Shown piece after piece: positions 6,649 through 13,583 of a DNA stretch of 17,280 nucleotides. How positions within the stretch are numbered: the stretch's first letter is position 1; each line of letters begins with the position of its first letter. Location: the NCBI GenBank assembly GCA_900552955.1, contig USBO01000022.1:1-17280 (forward strand), given 5' to 3'. The stretch comes from an uncultured Alistipes sp. (GTDB lineage Bacteria; Bacteroidota; Bacteroidia; Bacteroidales; Rikenellaceae). The translations under genes were made by a program, and so were the position numbers. Below the pieces are notes generated by a model. The model did not search any database and had not been told where the DNA came from. It saw only the letters and a list, made by a program, of their open reading frames with translations.

Positions 6649-7695
6649 CTACCCTTCGCGGAACTGCCGCCACCGCTCCTCGGCCGACCGGCGCAAGCGC
6701 ACGGTGGGCTGCCTCTCACGGGCGAACGGCTCCACATCGACCCCTGCGCCCTTGCGGCTCCAGCAGCCCACGATCCGGCCGTCGTGCAGCACCACGGGCC
6801 GGAAGATGCCGAACGTGTTGAACGCCCGTGCGCGATGCTCGGGTGCCAGCACCTCCGAACGATCCTTATAAGCGATCAGATACTCGTCGAATGCCGGCAG
6901 CAGATGCGTCTGCACGGGCGCCGGCTCGCACGCCGCCCAACACGCATGCAGCAGGTACTCCTGCCCGCCGAACGTCTCGCGCAGCAGCTCCCCGCCCAGC
7001 GCCGCGACGCCGCAGCGCGCCTCGCCGACGCTCAGCCCCGACCACCAGACGAAATCGGCGAACGTCGCGGGGGCGTGGCTGCGGAAATAGCGGCGGGCCA
7101 GCAGCGCCAGCGCCTCCTCGTCCGGCAGGTCGACCGCCTGCGGTACCCGCTCGGCCAGCAGCGCATAGGTGGGCTTGCCCGCCCGATCGGCACCGCTGCA
7201 AACCACGCCGTCGGTCTCGGCGCGCATCATCAGCCGGTTCAGGCGCGGCGGCGCGGCCGCCATCCCCTGCCGCTCCAGTTCGTCGGCGATCTGCTGACGG
7301 GTCAGATGGTTCCCGCCCTCCAGTATCCGCTCCAACAGCTCGTTGCAGCGCAGGTAATCCGCTTCATCCAATCCGCTGCCGCTGCCGTTGGCATACGAAG
7401 CGTTGGCGGCGCGATTCCGTCGCGCCGACAGGCGCAGCATCCACCGCACATCCTCTGCCGCGATGAGATGCCACGTGGGGCGCATGATGTGCATACGCAG
7501 AATGCGCCCCTCGCGCAGCGCCTCCTCCACGGGCGCCGAAGCAGGTGTGCGCAGCCGCAAGGCGACGGCCCATTTGGCCGAGCCGTACTCCTGCGCCTGC
7601 ACCATCCCCATCCAGCGGATCAGGTCGGCCGGATCGTCGAACTGCGGCGCCGCGAGCTGCTGCGCACGCTGCCGCATGTCGGTCAGACGGTTCAT
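6649..7695 (-). CDS. HTH_42 winged-helix protein, candidate AlkZ-like DNA glycosylase
   Basis: 348-residue protein of the HTH_42 (formerly DUF1006) superfamily, which includes Streptomyces AlkZ and E. coli YcaQ/AlkX, glycosylases that remove bulky alkyl adducts and unhook interstrand crosslinks. The N-terminus reads IRWMGMVQAQEYGSAKW, placing Gln33 and Gln35 where AlkZ has its catalytic QxQ pair; YcaQ-type members have QxD instead. Further family-like traits are MHIMRPTWHLIAAEDVRWML (about 67-86), a winged-helix stretch with LTRQQIADELERQG, and LLPAFDEYLIAYKDR near the C-terminus. It is cytosolic, with no signal peptide. The ATG at 7695 lies 11 bases after the galM stop, so the two are probably co-transcribed, though no functional link is evident. 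Substrate and activity are inferred from family only. Confidence 0.8.
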   Translation of the reverse strand: MNRLTDMRQRAQQLAAPQFDDPADLIRWMGMVQAQEYGSAKWAVALRLRTPASAPVEEALREGRILRMHIMRPTWHLIAAEDVRWMLRLSARRNRAANASYANGSGSGLDEADYLRCNELLERILEGGNHLTRQQIADELERQGMAAAPPRLNRLMMRAETDGVVCSGADRAGKPTYALLAERVPQAVDLPDEEALALLARRYFRSHAPATFADFVWWSGLSVGEARCGVAALGGELLRETFGGQEYLLHACWAACEPAPVQTHLLPAFDEYLIAYKDRSEVLAPEHRARAFNTFGIFRPVVLHDGRIVGCWSRKGAGVDVEPFARERQPTVRLRRSAEERWRQFREG

Positions 7696-7706
7696 CGGCG
7701 GCAGCG

Positions 7707-8849
7707 TCACTTGTCGACCGAGAATTTGTAGATGCAGCGGCTGCGGTAAGTCTCGCCCGGGCGCAGCACCGTCGAGGGCCACTGCGGTTTGTTGGGCGAA
7801 TCGGGATAATGCTGCGTCTCGAGGCAGACGGCCGTGCGGCGCGCATAAGACACCCCGCCCTTGCCGCACACGGTGCCGTCGAGGAAGTTGCCCACGTAGA
7901 CCTGCACGCCCGGTTCGTCGGTGAAGACCTCCAGCGCGATGCCCGTCACGGGCGACACGAGGCGCGCCGCCGGACGCGACAGGTCGCCGGCGGTCGACAG
8001 CACCCAGTTGTGGTCGTAGCCGTGGCCGTTGCGCAACTGCTCGTCGTCGGCATCGATCCGAGCGCCGATGGCCGTCGGCAGCCGGAAATCGAAGGGCGTG
8101 CCCTCGACCGGATCGATCCGGCCGAGCGTCATGAAGGTCGAATCGACCGGCGTATAGCCGTCGGCGGCGATCGTCAGCACATGGTCGAGAATCGGATGCT
8201 CGGGGTCGCCCGACAGGTTGAAATAGGAGTGATTGGTCATATTGACCACCGTCGGACGGTCGGCAGTCGCCTCGTAGCTGATGTCGACGGCATTGTCGTC
8301 CGTCAGCCGGTAGACGATCTTCGCCGTGACGGCGCCCGGGAATCCCGCATCGCCGTCGGGCGAATGCAGCGTCAGTGCGAGCGTCTGCGGATCGGGCCGG
8401 TGCGCATCGCATACGCGATACTGCCACCCGTCGGGCCCGCCGTGCAGACAGTGGCCGTAGTTGTTCACGGGCAGGCGCACCGTATCGCCGTCGAGCACGA
8501 ACCGCCCGCGGGCGATGCGGTTGGCATAGCGGCCGATCGCCGCGCCGAAATCCGACGGGATGGTGCGGTAATCGTCGATGTTGTCGAAGCCGAGCACCAC
8601 GTCGCGCAGCACGCCCGTGCGGTCGGGCACCATGATCGAGACGATGCGCGCACCGAAATCGGTGATGCACACCTCCATCCCCTGCGCGTTGGTCAGAGTG
8701 TAAAGGTCGGTCCGGCGGCCGTCCGCCTCGGAGCGGAACCGCTCGCGCGACAGCCCCGACAGGGTCGTATCGCCCGCAGCGTCGCCGCAGGCCGGCATCA
8801 CGGCCGCGGCGCCGAGGGCCGCCAGCCAGCAAAGGAGAGTTCTTTTCAT
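7707..8849 (-). CDS. galM: Aldose 1-epimerase (mutarotase), exported lipoprotein form
   Basis: Interconverts alpha and beta anomers of glucose, galactose and related sugars. The 380-residue protein has the full family pattern: GAAIGRYANRIARGRF (102-117), LHGGPDGW with catalytic base-type His136, TNHSYFNLSG with His207, GYDHNW (277-282), and the catalytic Glu344 in CLETQHYPDSPN. It begins with a lipoprotein-type signal, MKRTLLCWLAALGAAAVMPAC, with Cys21, so the enzyme should sit in the periplasm or on a membrane rather than in the cytosol; the lipobox MPAC is slightly non-standard. Exported epimerases would act on sugars released by polysaccharide breakdown. The ATG at 8849 gives this signal peptide and follows a promoter 22 bases upstream. 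The HTH_42 gene follows after 11 bases. Confidence 0.93.
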   Translation of the reverse strand: MKRTLLCWLAALGAAAVMPACGDAAGDTTLSGLSRERFRSEADGRRTDLYTLTNAQGMEVCITDFGARIVSIMVPDRTGVLRDVVLGFDNIDDYRTIPSDFGAAIGRYANRIARGRFVLDGDTVRLPVNNYGHCLHGGPDGWQYRVCDAHRPDPQTLALTLHSPDGDAGFPGAVTAKIVYRLTDDNAVDISYEATADRPTVVNMTNHSYFNLSGDPEHPILDHVLTIAADGYTPVDSTFMTLGRIDPVEGTPFDFRLPTAIGARIDADDEQLRNGHGYDHNWVLSTAGDLSRPAARLVSPVTGIALEVFTDEPGVQVYVGNFLDGTVCGKGGVSYARRTAVCLETQHYPDSPNKPQWPSTVLRPGETYRSRCIYKFSVDK

Positions 8850-8871
8850 CGTTCGGGATAGTTTAGTCGGA

Positions 8872-8902
8872 TAAAGATAGGAAAAAATACGTTTATAAAC
8901 AA
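8872..8902 (-). promoter_or_regulatory. Candidate promoter for galM
   Basis: On the minus strand TTG (8902-8900) and TATCTTTA (8879-8872) are separated by 20 bases, the typical -33/-7 spacing in Bacteroidota. The -7 differs from TAnnTTTG at the last base. The region is sharply AT-rich compared with both flanks and ends 22 bases before the galM ATG. The rest of the 233-base gap up to 9082 holds only the mgsA terminator; I see no gene in it. Confidence 0.6.
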
Positions 8903-9032
8903 CTGTTCCTTTCTCTGCTGTCACCGCATCGCTGCGCGATGTCAGCGAGTTGCAGGTCGCGCCGCCGACGGCGAACAGCATAACAGTCCCAACGGGAGTG
9001 CACCGAAAACCGGCCCGCCCCTCGTCCCGGAC

Positions 9033-9070
9033 AAAAAAAGAGAGCCGCGCCGGCCCTCCTCTCGCCGGCG
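9033..9070 (-). terminator. Intrinsic terminator of mgsA
   Basis: A 7-bp GC-only stem (arms 9048-9054 and 9064-9070, 9-base loop) lies 12 bases past the mgsA stop. It is followed on the minus strand, after a short GC stretch, by CTCTC and seven T residues (9039-9033). An alternative pairing using GAGAG/CTCTC would put the stem directly against the T-run. Confidence 0.7.
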
Positions 9071-9082
9071 TTCCGTGCGCCG

Positions 9083-9553
9083 TCACTCCAGCACCCGCTC
9101 GATGTAGGAGGTGTAGTCCTTCACATCGGGCCGATAGTCGTCGAACTCGAACAGCGGCGACGAGATCAGAAAGTCGGCCGACGAACGATTGACGGCCGTC
9201 GGCACGTTGTAGAGCGTAGCAAGGCGCAGCAGCGCCTTCACATCCACGTCGTGCGGCTGCGCCGACATCGGATCCCAGAAGAAGATCAGCGCGCCGATCC
9301 GCCCGTCGGCGATCATCGACCCGAGCTGCTGATCGCCGCCCAGCGGCCCCGATTTGAGCAGCGTGATGTCGAAATTCGACGTCTCCCCCTCGCTGCTCCG
9401 CCGCAGCAGCGACCGCGTGACCATCTTGCCCGTCGTGCCGGTGCAGCCCAGATGATGCCGCAGCAGAATCTCCCAGTTCCAGTCGACCCACTCCGCCAGA
9501 TCGCGTTTCATGTTGTCGTGCGCCACAAGCGCCACTTTTTTCCGCTCTTCCAT
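9083..9553 (-). CDS. mgsA: Methylglyoxal synthase
   Basis: Cytosolic enzyme converting dihydroxyacetone phosphate to methylglyoxal and phosphate, a bypass of lower glycolysis used when sugar phosphates accumulate. At 156 residues it matches the family length (about 150). Residues corresponding to the E. coli active site are all visible: His12-Asp13 in VAHDNMK, the phosphate-binding region GCTGTTG (36-42), Asp74 in SGPLGGDQQ, Asp94 in WDPMSAQPHD, His101 and Asp104. NRSSADFLI (122-130) is the usual late motif. The ATG at 9553 is preferred since the family sequence begins there and upstream sequence is non-coding in character. It appears monocistronic, lying between the DUF5606 terminator and its own. 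Confidence 0.96.
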   Translation of the reverse strand: MEERKKVALVAHDNMKRDLAEWVDWNWEILLRHHLGCTGTTGKMVTRSLLRRSSEGETSNFDITLLKSGPLGGDQQLGSMIADGRIGALIFFWDPMSAQPHDVDVKALLRLATLYNVPTAVNRSSADFLISSPLFEFDDYRPDVKDYTSYIERVLE

Positions 9554-9632
9554 GTCGATCGTTTTTACTGCATCCCCACGCAAAAACGATACAAAAATCG
9601 CGGCCGGCCGGAATCGCACACCCCCGCCGACG

Positions 9633-9659
9633 AAAAACCGCCCGCTGTACAGCGGGCGG
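9633..9659 (-). terminator. Intrinsic terminator of the mscS-lipoprotein-DUF5606 unit
   Basis: A perfect 22-base palindrome (9638-9659, 9-bp stem with a GTAC centre) lies 22 bases past the DUF5606 stop. On the minus strand it is followed directly by five T residues (9637-9633). Confidence 0.8.
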
Positions 9660-9681
9660 CCGGACGTTTTGCGGACGAGTG

Positions 9682-10089
9682 CTATGCCTCCTCCGTCTCG
9701 GGCAGCTTGAACTCGGTGAATCCCGCACCGAGCAGGATGTTGTACCACGCGAAGACCTTCTTCATGTCCGACACGTGCACGCGCTCGCGGTCGTACTCGG
9801 GCAGCACCTCCGCGAAAAAGGCTTTCAGCTTCTCGGGCGCCTCCTTGTGGCTGATCGCCTCCTTGCCGCCCGTATGGTCGTAGATGGCGGTGAACAGATC
9901 GGCCAGCGGCAGGTCGTCGCCCTCGGTGAAGATCGAGATCTCCGTCAGAGCGCTCACCTTCGACGAAGCCGAAGCATTCATCCGCCGCCCGTCGAGCAGC
10001 GACTCGACGATCACGCCTTTCGTGGACTGCGCCACATACTTGTACAATCCGGGCTGACCCGATATTGCCAGAATCTCTTTCAATTCCAT
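9682..10089 (-). CDS. DUF5606-family protein (135 aa)
   Basis: Conserved protein typical of Bacteroidota; function unknown. The start LKEILAISGQPGLYKYV (3-19), GVIVESLLDGRRM (25-37), VSALTEISIFTE, and LKAFFAEVLPEYDRERVHVSDMKKVFAWYN (in three blocks between about 88 and 117) follow the DUF5606 pattern as I recall it. It is soluble, with no signal peptide or membrane helix, so likely cytosolic. The ATG at 10089 lies 27 bases after the stop of the upstream lipoprotein gene and no clear promoter is seen in that gap, so it is probably the last gene of the mscS unit, ended by a strong terminator. The family name comes from recall, without a search. Confidence 0.8.
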   Translation of the reverse strand: MELKEILAISGQPGLYKYVAQSTKGVIVESLLDGRRMNASASSKVSALTEISIFTEGDDLPLADLFTAIYDHTGGKEAISHKEAPEKLKAFFAEVLPEYDRERVHVSDMKKVFAWYNILLGAGFTEFKLPETEEA

Positions 10090-10116
10090 AACTATCTAAC
10101 TGTTTAATGACACTCT

Positions 10117-10578
10117 TCAGTTCTTGCCGGCCGATTCCCCGGGATCGGGCTCGATAGGACCGGACACGACATACTCCACGGGAACCGATGCGGCATACGT
10201 GCGATGCTGCGTGGTCACTTCGATCACGAAACGCACCTTGCGTCCGGTCAGCTCCGTCGCGGGAATCGTCGCCGTAAACTCGAAGGGCTGCCCCGCAAGG
10301 GTCGAGTGCACGGGATCGGTCGAGCGATAGCTCTCCTCCTTATTTTCCCACTCCTTGTCGAGTTTGGCGACCTGATAGACCACACAGGCCCGAATCGGGC
10401 AGTGCTCACTGAGGATGCTGGCCGTGACGGTCACATCGTCGGACTTCCCGGGGTTCTTCGGCTGGTACTCCACCTCCGAAATCACGGGAGCCGGACACGA
10501 CTCGCCGCCGTTCTTCGTACAGGCCGGCAGCATCGCAACTCCTGCGATCAACGCCGCCCAAATGATCGTCGTTTTCAT
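10117..10578 (-). CDS. Small hypothetical lipoprotein (153 aa)
   Basis: I do not recognise the family. The N-terminus is a classical lipoprotein signal with lipobox LPAC and Cys20, followed by TKNGGES, so export and lipid anchoring are likely. The mature part, about 133 residues, looks like a single beta-sandwich (alternating hydrophobic strands such as DVTVTASI, FEFTATIPA and VRFVIEVTT), similar in style to Ig-like or fibronectin domains. It ends in a Pro/Glu/Gly-rich tail. Its ATG overlaps the stop of mscS in an ATGA arrangement, indicating translational coupling with the channel gene. Confidence 0.75.
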   Translation of the reverse strand: MKTTIIWAALIAGVAMLPACTKNGGESCPAPVISEVEYQPKNPGKSDDVTVTASILSEHCPIRACVVYQVAKLDKEWENKEESYRSTDPVHSTLAGQPFEFTATIPATELTGRKVRFVIEVTTQHRTYAASVPVEYVVSGPIEPDPGESAGKN

Positions 10579-11498
10579 TGTTCAGACTTATTCAGATGTA
10601 CGTCCAGTTGCGGGAACGGGAAATGCAGCCCTTGCTCCGGCAATTCATTGTAGAACCGTTCGTTCATATCGAAAAAGAGATCCCAGTAGTCGCCGTTGAG
10701 CACCCACGCCCGCGCAACCATGTTGATCGAACTGTCGGCCAGCTCCGACAGCGCCACGAAGGGATCGGCCGGCGCATCGGGCCGGCGGAGCACCCGTTCG
10801 TCGGATTCGAGCATGGCGAGCATCGTGCGCTTGGCCGTCGCCACGTCATCGCCGTAGGCGAGCGAGATTTTCCAGTCGACGCGGCGCATCGTCTCCGACG
10901 AATAGTTGTTGACGATGGCATTCGAGATCGAGGAGTTGGGGATGTAGATGCGTTTGTTGTCGGTCGTGGTGACCACCGTCGAGAAGAGGCGGATCTCCTT
11001 GACCGTGCCGGCCTGCCCCTGCGCCTCGATGTAGTCGCCGATGCGGTAGGGGTGCATGAACATGACCATCACCCCGCCCGCGAAGTTCTGCAGCGTCCCG
11101 CTCAGCGCCATGCCGATACCGAATCCCGACGCCGCAAGCAGCGCGACGAGCGACGTGGTGTTGAAGCCCAGCAACTGCACGATAATCAGCAGCAGCAGCG
11201 TATAGGCCGCACCCTTGAGCAGGCTGCGCAGAAACGACTGCAACGACCGATCCACCTGCCGGCGGTCGAACGAAGCATCCATCAGATGCACGATCCGGCG
11301 GATGACCCACCGTCCGACGGCATAGATCGCAATGGCAACTCCGATTTTGAGCACCACCCAGATCAACTGTCCCGTGAAATCGCGCAAAAACGTCTCGGCA
11401 TCGAGCGACGTGAACCGCTCGACCATCTGCTTCCACTGCGCCTTCTGCACGCTGTCGGGTAGAATCAGCCGCTCCGCCTCGAGAAAAAGTCCTGTCAT
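10575..11498 (-). CDS. mscS: MscS-family mechanosensitive ion channel
   Basis: Inner-membrane channel that opens under membrane tension to release solutes during hypo-osmotic shock. At 307 residues it is close to E. coli MscS (286). Predicted segments: TM1 about 44-67, TM2 about 93-112, and the pore-lining TM3 from about 116, containing the Gly/Ala-rich GFGIGMALSGTLQNFAGG (125-142). MHPYRIGDYIE (148-158) and the beta-domain GTVKEIRLFSTVVTT then IPNSSISNAIVNN follow, all family signatures. An extra 40-residue N-terminal helix precedes TM1. The ATG at 11498 is chosen over upstream in-frame starts because those would run through the promoter region. It leads a probable three-gene unit with a small lipoprotein (4-base overlap) and a DUF5606 protein. 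Confidence 0.93.
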   Translation of the reverse strand: MTGLFLEAERLILPDSVQKAQWKQMVERFTSLDAETFLRDFTGQLIWVVLKIGVAIAIYAVGRWVIRRIVHLMDASFDRRQVDRSLQSFLRSLLKGAAYTLLLLIIVQLLGFNTTSLVALLAASGFGIGMALSGTLQNFAGGVMVMFMHPYRIGDYIEAQGQAGTVKEIRLFSTVVTTTDNKRIYIPNSSISNAIVNNYSSETMRRVDWKISLAYGDDVATAKRTMLAMLESDERVLRRPDAPADPFVALSELADSSINMVARAWVLNGDYWDLFFDMNERFYNELPEQGLHFPFPQLDVHLNKSEQ

Positions 11499-11519
11499 AA
11501 TTTCCCCTTGTTTGCGCAA

Positions 11520-11527
11520 CAAAAGTA
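11520..11527 (-). promoter_or_regulatory. Candidate -7 element for the mscS unit
   Basis: The minus strand reads TACTTTTG, matching TAnnTTTG, 21 bases ahead of the mscS ATG. It lies only 22 bases from the oppositely oriented -7 element of serB, so the two promoters overlap. Confidence 0.55.
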
Positions 11528-11549
11528 CTATTTTATTCGAAAAAACCAC

Positions 11550-11557
11550 TATTTTTG
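11550..11557 (+). promoter_or_regulatory. Candidate -7 element for serB
   Basis: TATTTTTG matches TAnnTTTG and lies 23 bases ahead of the serB ATG at 11581. The flanking sequence is AT-rich. No clear -33 TTTG is seen. Confidence 0.55.
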
Positions 11558-11580
11558 TCTGCACATTTAACATACGGAAC

Positions 11581-12804
11581 ATGCAATCCCAGGTAGAAAT
11601 CATTCAGATCAACATAGCCGGAAAGGATCAGGCCGGTCTCACCTCGTCGCTCACGGACATTCTGGCCCGCTACGACGCCTTCATCCTCGACATCGGCCAG
11701 GCCAACATCCACCAGTCGCTCACGCTGGGCATCCTCATCAAGACGACCTCCGACAAATCGGGCTCCATCATGAAGGAGCTGCTGTTCAAAGCGTCGGAGC
11801 TGGGCATCAACATCCGCTTCACGCCCATCAGCGAGGAGCGTTACACCGCATGGGTGGGTCTGCAGGGCAAGAACCGCTACATCATCACGCTGCTGGGGCG
11901 TCAGCTCACGGCGCGCCACATCGCCGACGTGGCGGGCGTGATCTCGCGGCAGGGGCTCAACATCGACGCCATCAAGCGCATGACGGGCCGCGTGCCGCTC
12001 CACGAGGACGAACGGGCGCCCAAGTCGTGCATCGAATTCTCGGTGCGCGGATCGCTCACCGAAGAGGCGACGACGGCCATACAGGAGCAGTTCATGTCCT
12101 TCTCCAACAACGGGGTCGACATCTCGTTCCAGCGCGACGACATCTTCCGCCGCAGCCGCCGCCTGATCTGTTTCGATATGGATTCGACGCTCATCGAGAC
12201 CGAGGTGATCGACGAACTGGCCGAGCGGGCGGGCGTCGGCGCGAAGGTACGCGACATCACCGAACGGGCGATGCGCGGCGAGATCGACTTCCGAGAGAGC
12301 TTCACCGAGCGCGTGGCGCTGCTCAAAGGGCTCGACGTCGCCGTCATGGAGGAGATCGCCCAGCGGCTCCCCATCACCGAGGGTCTGGAGCGCATGATGA
12401 CCATCCTCAAGCGCGTGGGCTACAAGACGGCGATCCTCTCGGGCGGATTCACCTACTTCGGCAATTACCTGCGTCAGCGCTTCGGGTTCGACTACGTCTA
12501 CGCCAACGAGCTGGAGATCGCCGACGGCAAGCTCACGGGCAACTACGCGGGCGAGATCGTCGACGGCCGCCGCAAGGCCGAGCTGCTGCGGCTGCTGTGC
12601 CAGTTCGAGAACATCAACATCGCCCAGTCGATCGCCGTGGGCGACGGCGCCAACGACCTGCCGATGCTCTCGCTCGCAGGTCTGGGCATCGCCTTCCACG
12701 CCAAACCCAAGGTGAAGGCCACCGCCGGCCAGTCGATCTCCACCATCGGCCTCGACGGCATCCTCTATTTCCTCGGGCTGAAAGATTCGTGGATCGAACG
12801 CTGA
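11581..12804 (+). CDS. serB: Phosphoserine phosphatase with two N-terminal ACT domains
   Basis: Cytosolic HAD-family enzyme hydrolysing L-phosphoserine to serine, the last step of serine synthesis. In 407 residues, about 1-80 and 92-175 look like two ACT domains (IAGKDQAGLTSSLTDILA and LLGRQLTARHIADVAGVI are typical starts), which probably bind an amino acid for regulation. The phosphatase domain begins with FDMDSTLIETE, giving nucleophile Asp199 and Asp201. Ser287 follows in LSGGF, then Lys332, and Asp355/Asp359 in GDGANDLPML: all four HAD motifs are intact. The ATG at 11581 follows a -7 element by 23 bases. It is followed after 5 bases by two DUF5689-type lipoprotein genes, so the three are likely one transcript. 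Confidence 0.95.
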   Translation: MQSQVEIIQINIAGKDQAGLTSSLTDILARYDAFILDIGQANIHQSLTLGILIKTTSDKSGSIMKELLFKASELGINIRFTPISEERYTAWVGLQGKNRYIITLLGRQLTARHIADVAGVISRQGLNIDAIKRMTGRVPLHEDERAPKSCIEFSVRGSLTEEATTAIQEQFMSFSNNGVDISFQRDDIFRRSRRLICFDMDSTLIETEVIDELAERAGVGAKVRDITERAMRGEIDFRESFTERVALLKGLDVAVMEEIAQRLPITEGLERMMTILKRVGYKTAILSGGFTYFGNYLRQRFGFDYVYANELEIADGKLTGNYAGEIVDGRRKAELLRLLCQFENINIAQSIAVGDGANDLPMLSLAGLGIAFHAKPKVKATAGQSISTIGLDGILYFLGLKDSWIER

Positions 12805-12809
12805 GCGGA

Positions 12810-13583
12810 ATGAAACGGTCGGCGATCTCGGCGCTGCTCGCCCTGTGCGGCCTGGCATGCGGATGTCAGGAGCGTTTCGATGCGCCCGACACGCCGGCTG
12901 GAGCTCCTGCGGCCAACATCACGATCGCCTCGCTGCATGCGCTCTACCGCGGAGAGCCGGTCGTCGTCCGTGAGCCGATGGTCGTGGGCGGCACGGTCGT
13001 TTCGAGCGACGAAGCGGGCAACTTCCACCGCACGCTGGTGCTCGACGACGGTACGGGCGGCGCTGAGTTTCGCATCGACGAATACAATCTCCACACGATC
13101 TATCCGATGGGACGCTGCCTCACGGTCTCGCTGCAAGGCTGCGCGCTGAGCGAACGCAACGGCGTGTTGCAGATCGGTCTGCCGTCCGAGCCCCACAGCC
13201 CCTACCCGACCGACTATATCTCCTCGCGCGTGCTGCGCGAACGGATCGTCCACCGCACCGACCTATGGCGCGAAGCCGCGGCGATCCCCTGCACGGCGGC
13301 GCAACTCGGCGCAGCGCTTTGCGGCCGTTTGGTACGCATCGACGGCCTGCGGCTGCGCCCCGATCCCGCGACGCTCACGCCCACGTGGGAAGGCTACCGC
13401 CTCTTCGAAGACACGGCGGGGCACGCGGTCGCCGTCTGCACGAGTGGGTACGCCCGCTTCGCCGGCAGCGAGGTGCCGCAGCAGCGGTGTTCGCTCACGG
13501 GCATCCTCGAATACGGCACAGCCGGCAGCTACGGCAAACGGTTCATTCTCCTGATGCGCGATGAAAACGATTGCGCTCTTTAG
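12810..13583 (+). CDS. DUF5689-type lipoprotein, first of a tandem pair (257 aa)
   Basis: Probable exported lipoprotein of unknown role. The signal MKRSAISALLALCGLACGC has several Cys; Cys19 is the likely lipidated residue, followed by QERFDAPD. Residues about 37-90 match the DUF5689 pattern as I recall it: TIASLHALYRG, VVGGTVVSSDEAGNFHRTL (59-76) and LDDGTGGAEFRID (78-90), a region that looks like an OB-type beta fold. The remaining sequence is beta-rich with no recognised domain. The ATG lies 5 bases after the serB stop, suggesting co-transcription. Its 3' end overlaps the next gene by 23 bases. The DUF name is from memory; the OB-fold remark is inference. Confidence 0.75.
   Translation: MKRSAISALLALCGLACGCQERFDAPDTPAGAPAANITIASLHALYRGEPVVVREPMVVGGTVVSSDEAGNFHRTLVLDDGTGGAEFRIDEYNLHTIYPMGRCLTVSLQGCALSERNGVLQIGLPSEPHSPYPTDYISSRVLRERIVHRTDLWREAAAIPCTAAQLGAALCGRLVRIDGLRLRPDPATLTPTWEGYRLFEDTAGHAVAVCTSGYARFAGSEVPQQRCSLTGILEYGTAGSYGKRFILLMRDENDCAL

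Noticed and set aside
8900..9030. Possible RNA gene in the gap between galM and mgsA
   Set aside because: I looked for a tRNA-like cloverleaf or riboswitch-like stems. Only short inverted repeats were seen, none forming a convincing structure.
8850..9728. N-terminal extensions of galM and mgsA through the intergenic regions
   Set aside because: The galM extension would cover the promoter and mgsA, and would place the lipoprotein signal internally. The mgsA extension runs through the terminator of the DUF5606 gene, and family sequence begins at 9553.
11533..12858. Long minus-strand open frame opposite serB
   Set aside because: serB is unambiguous on the plus strand with all HAD motifs. The antisense product is a mirror rich in Arg, Asp and Val without a known pattern.
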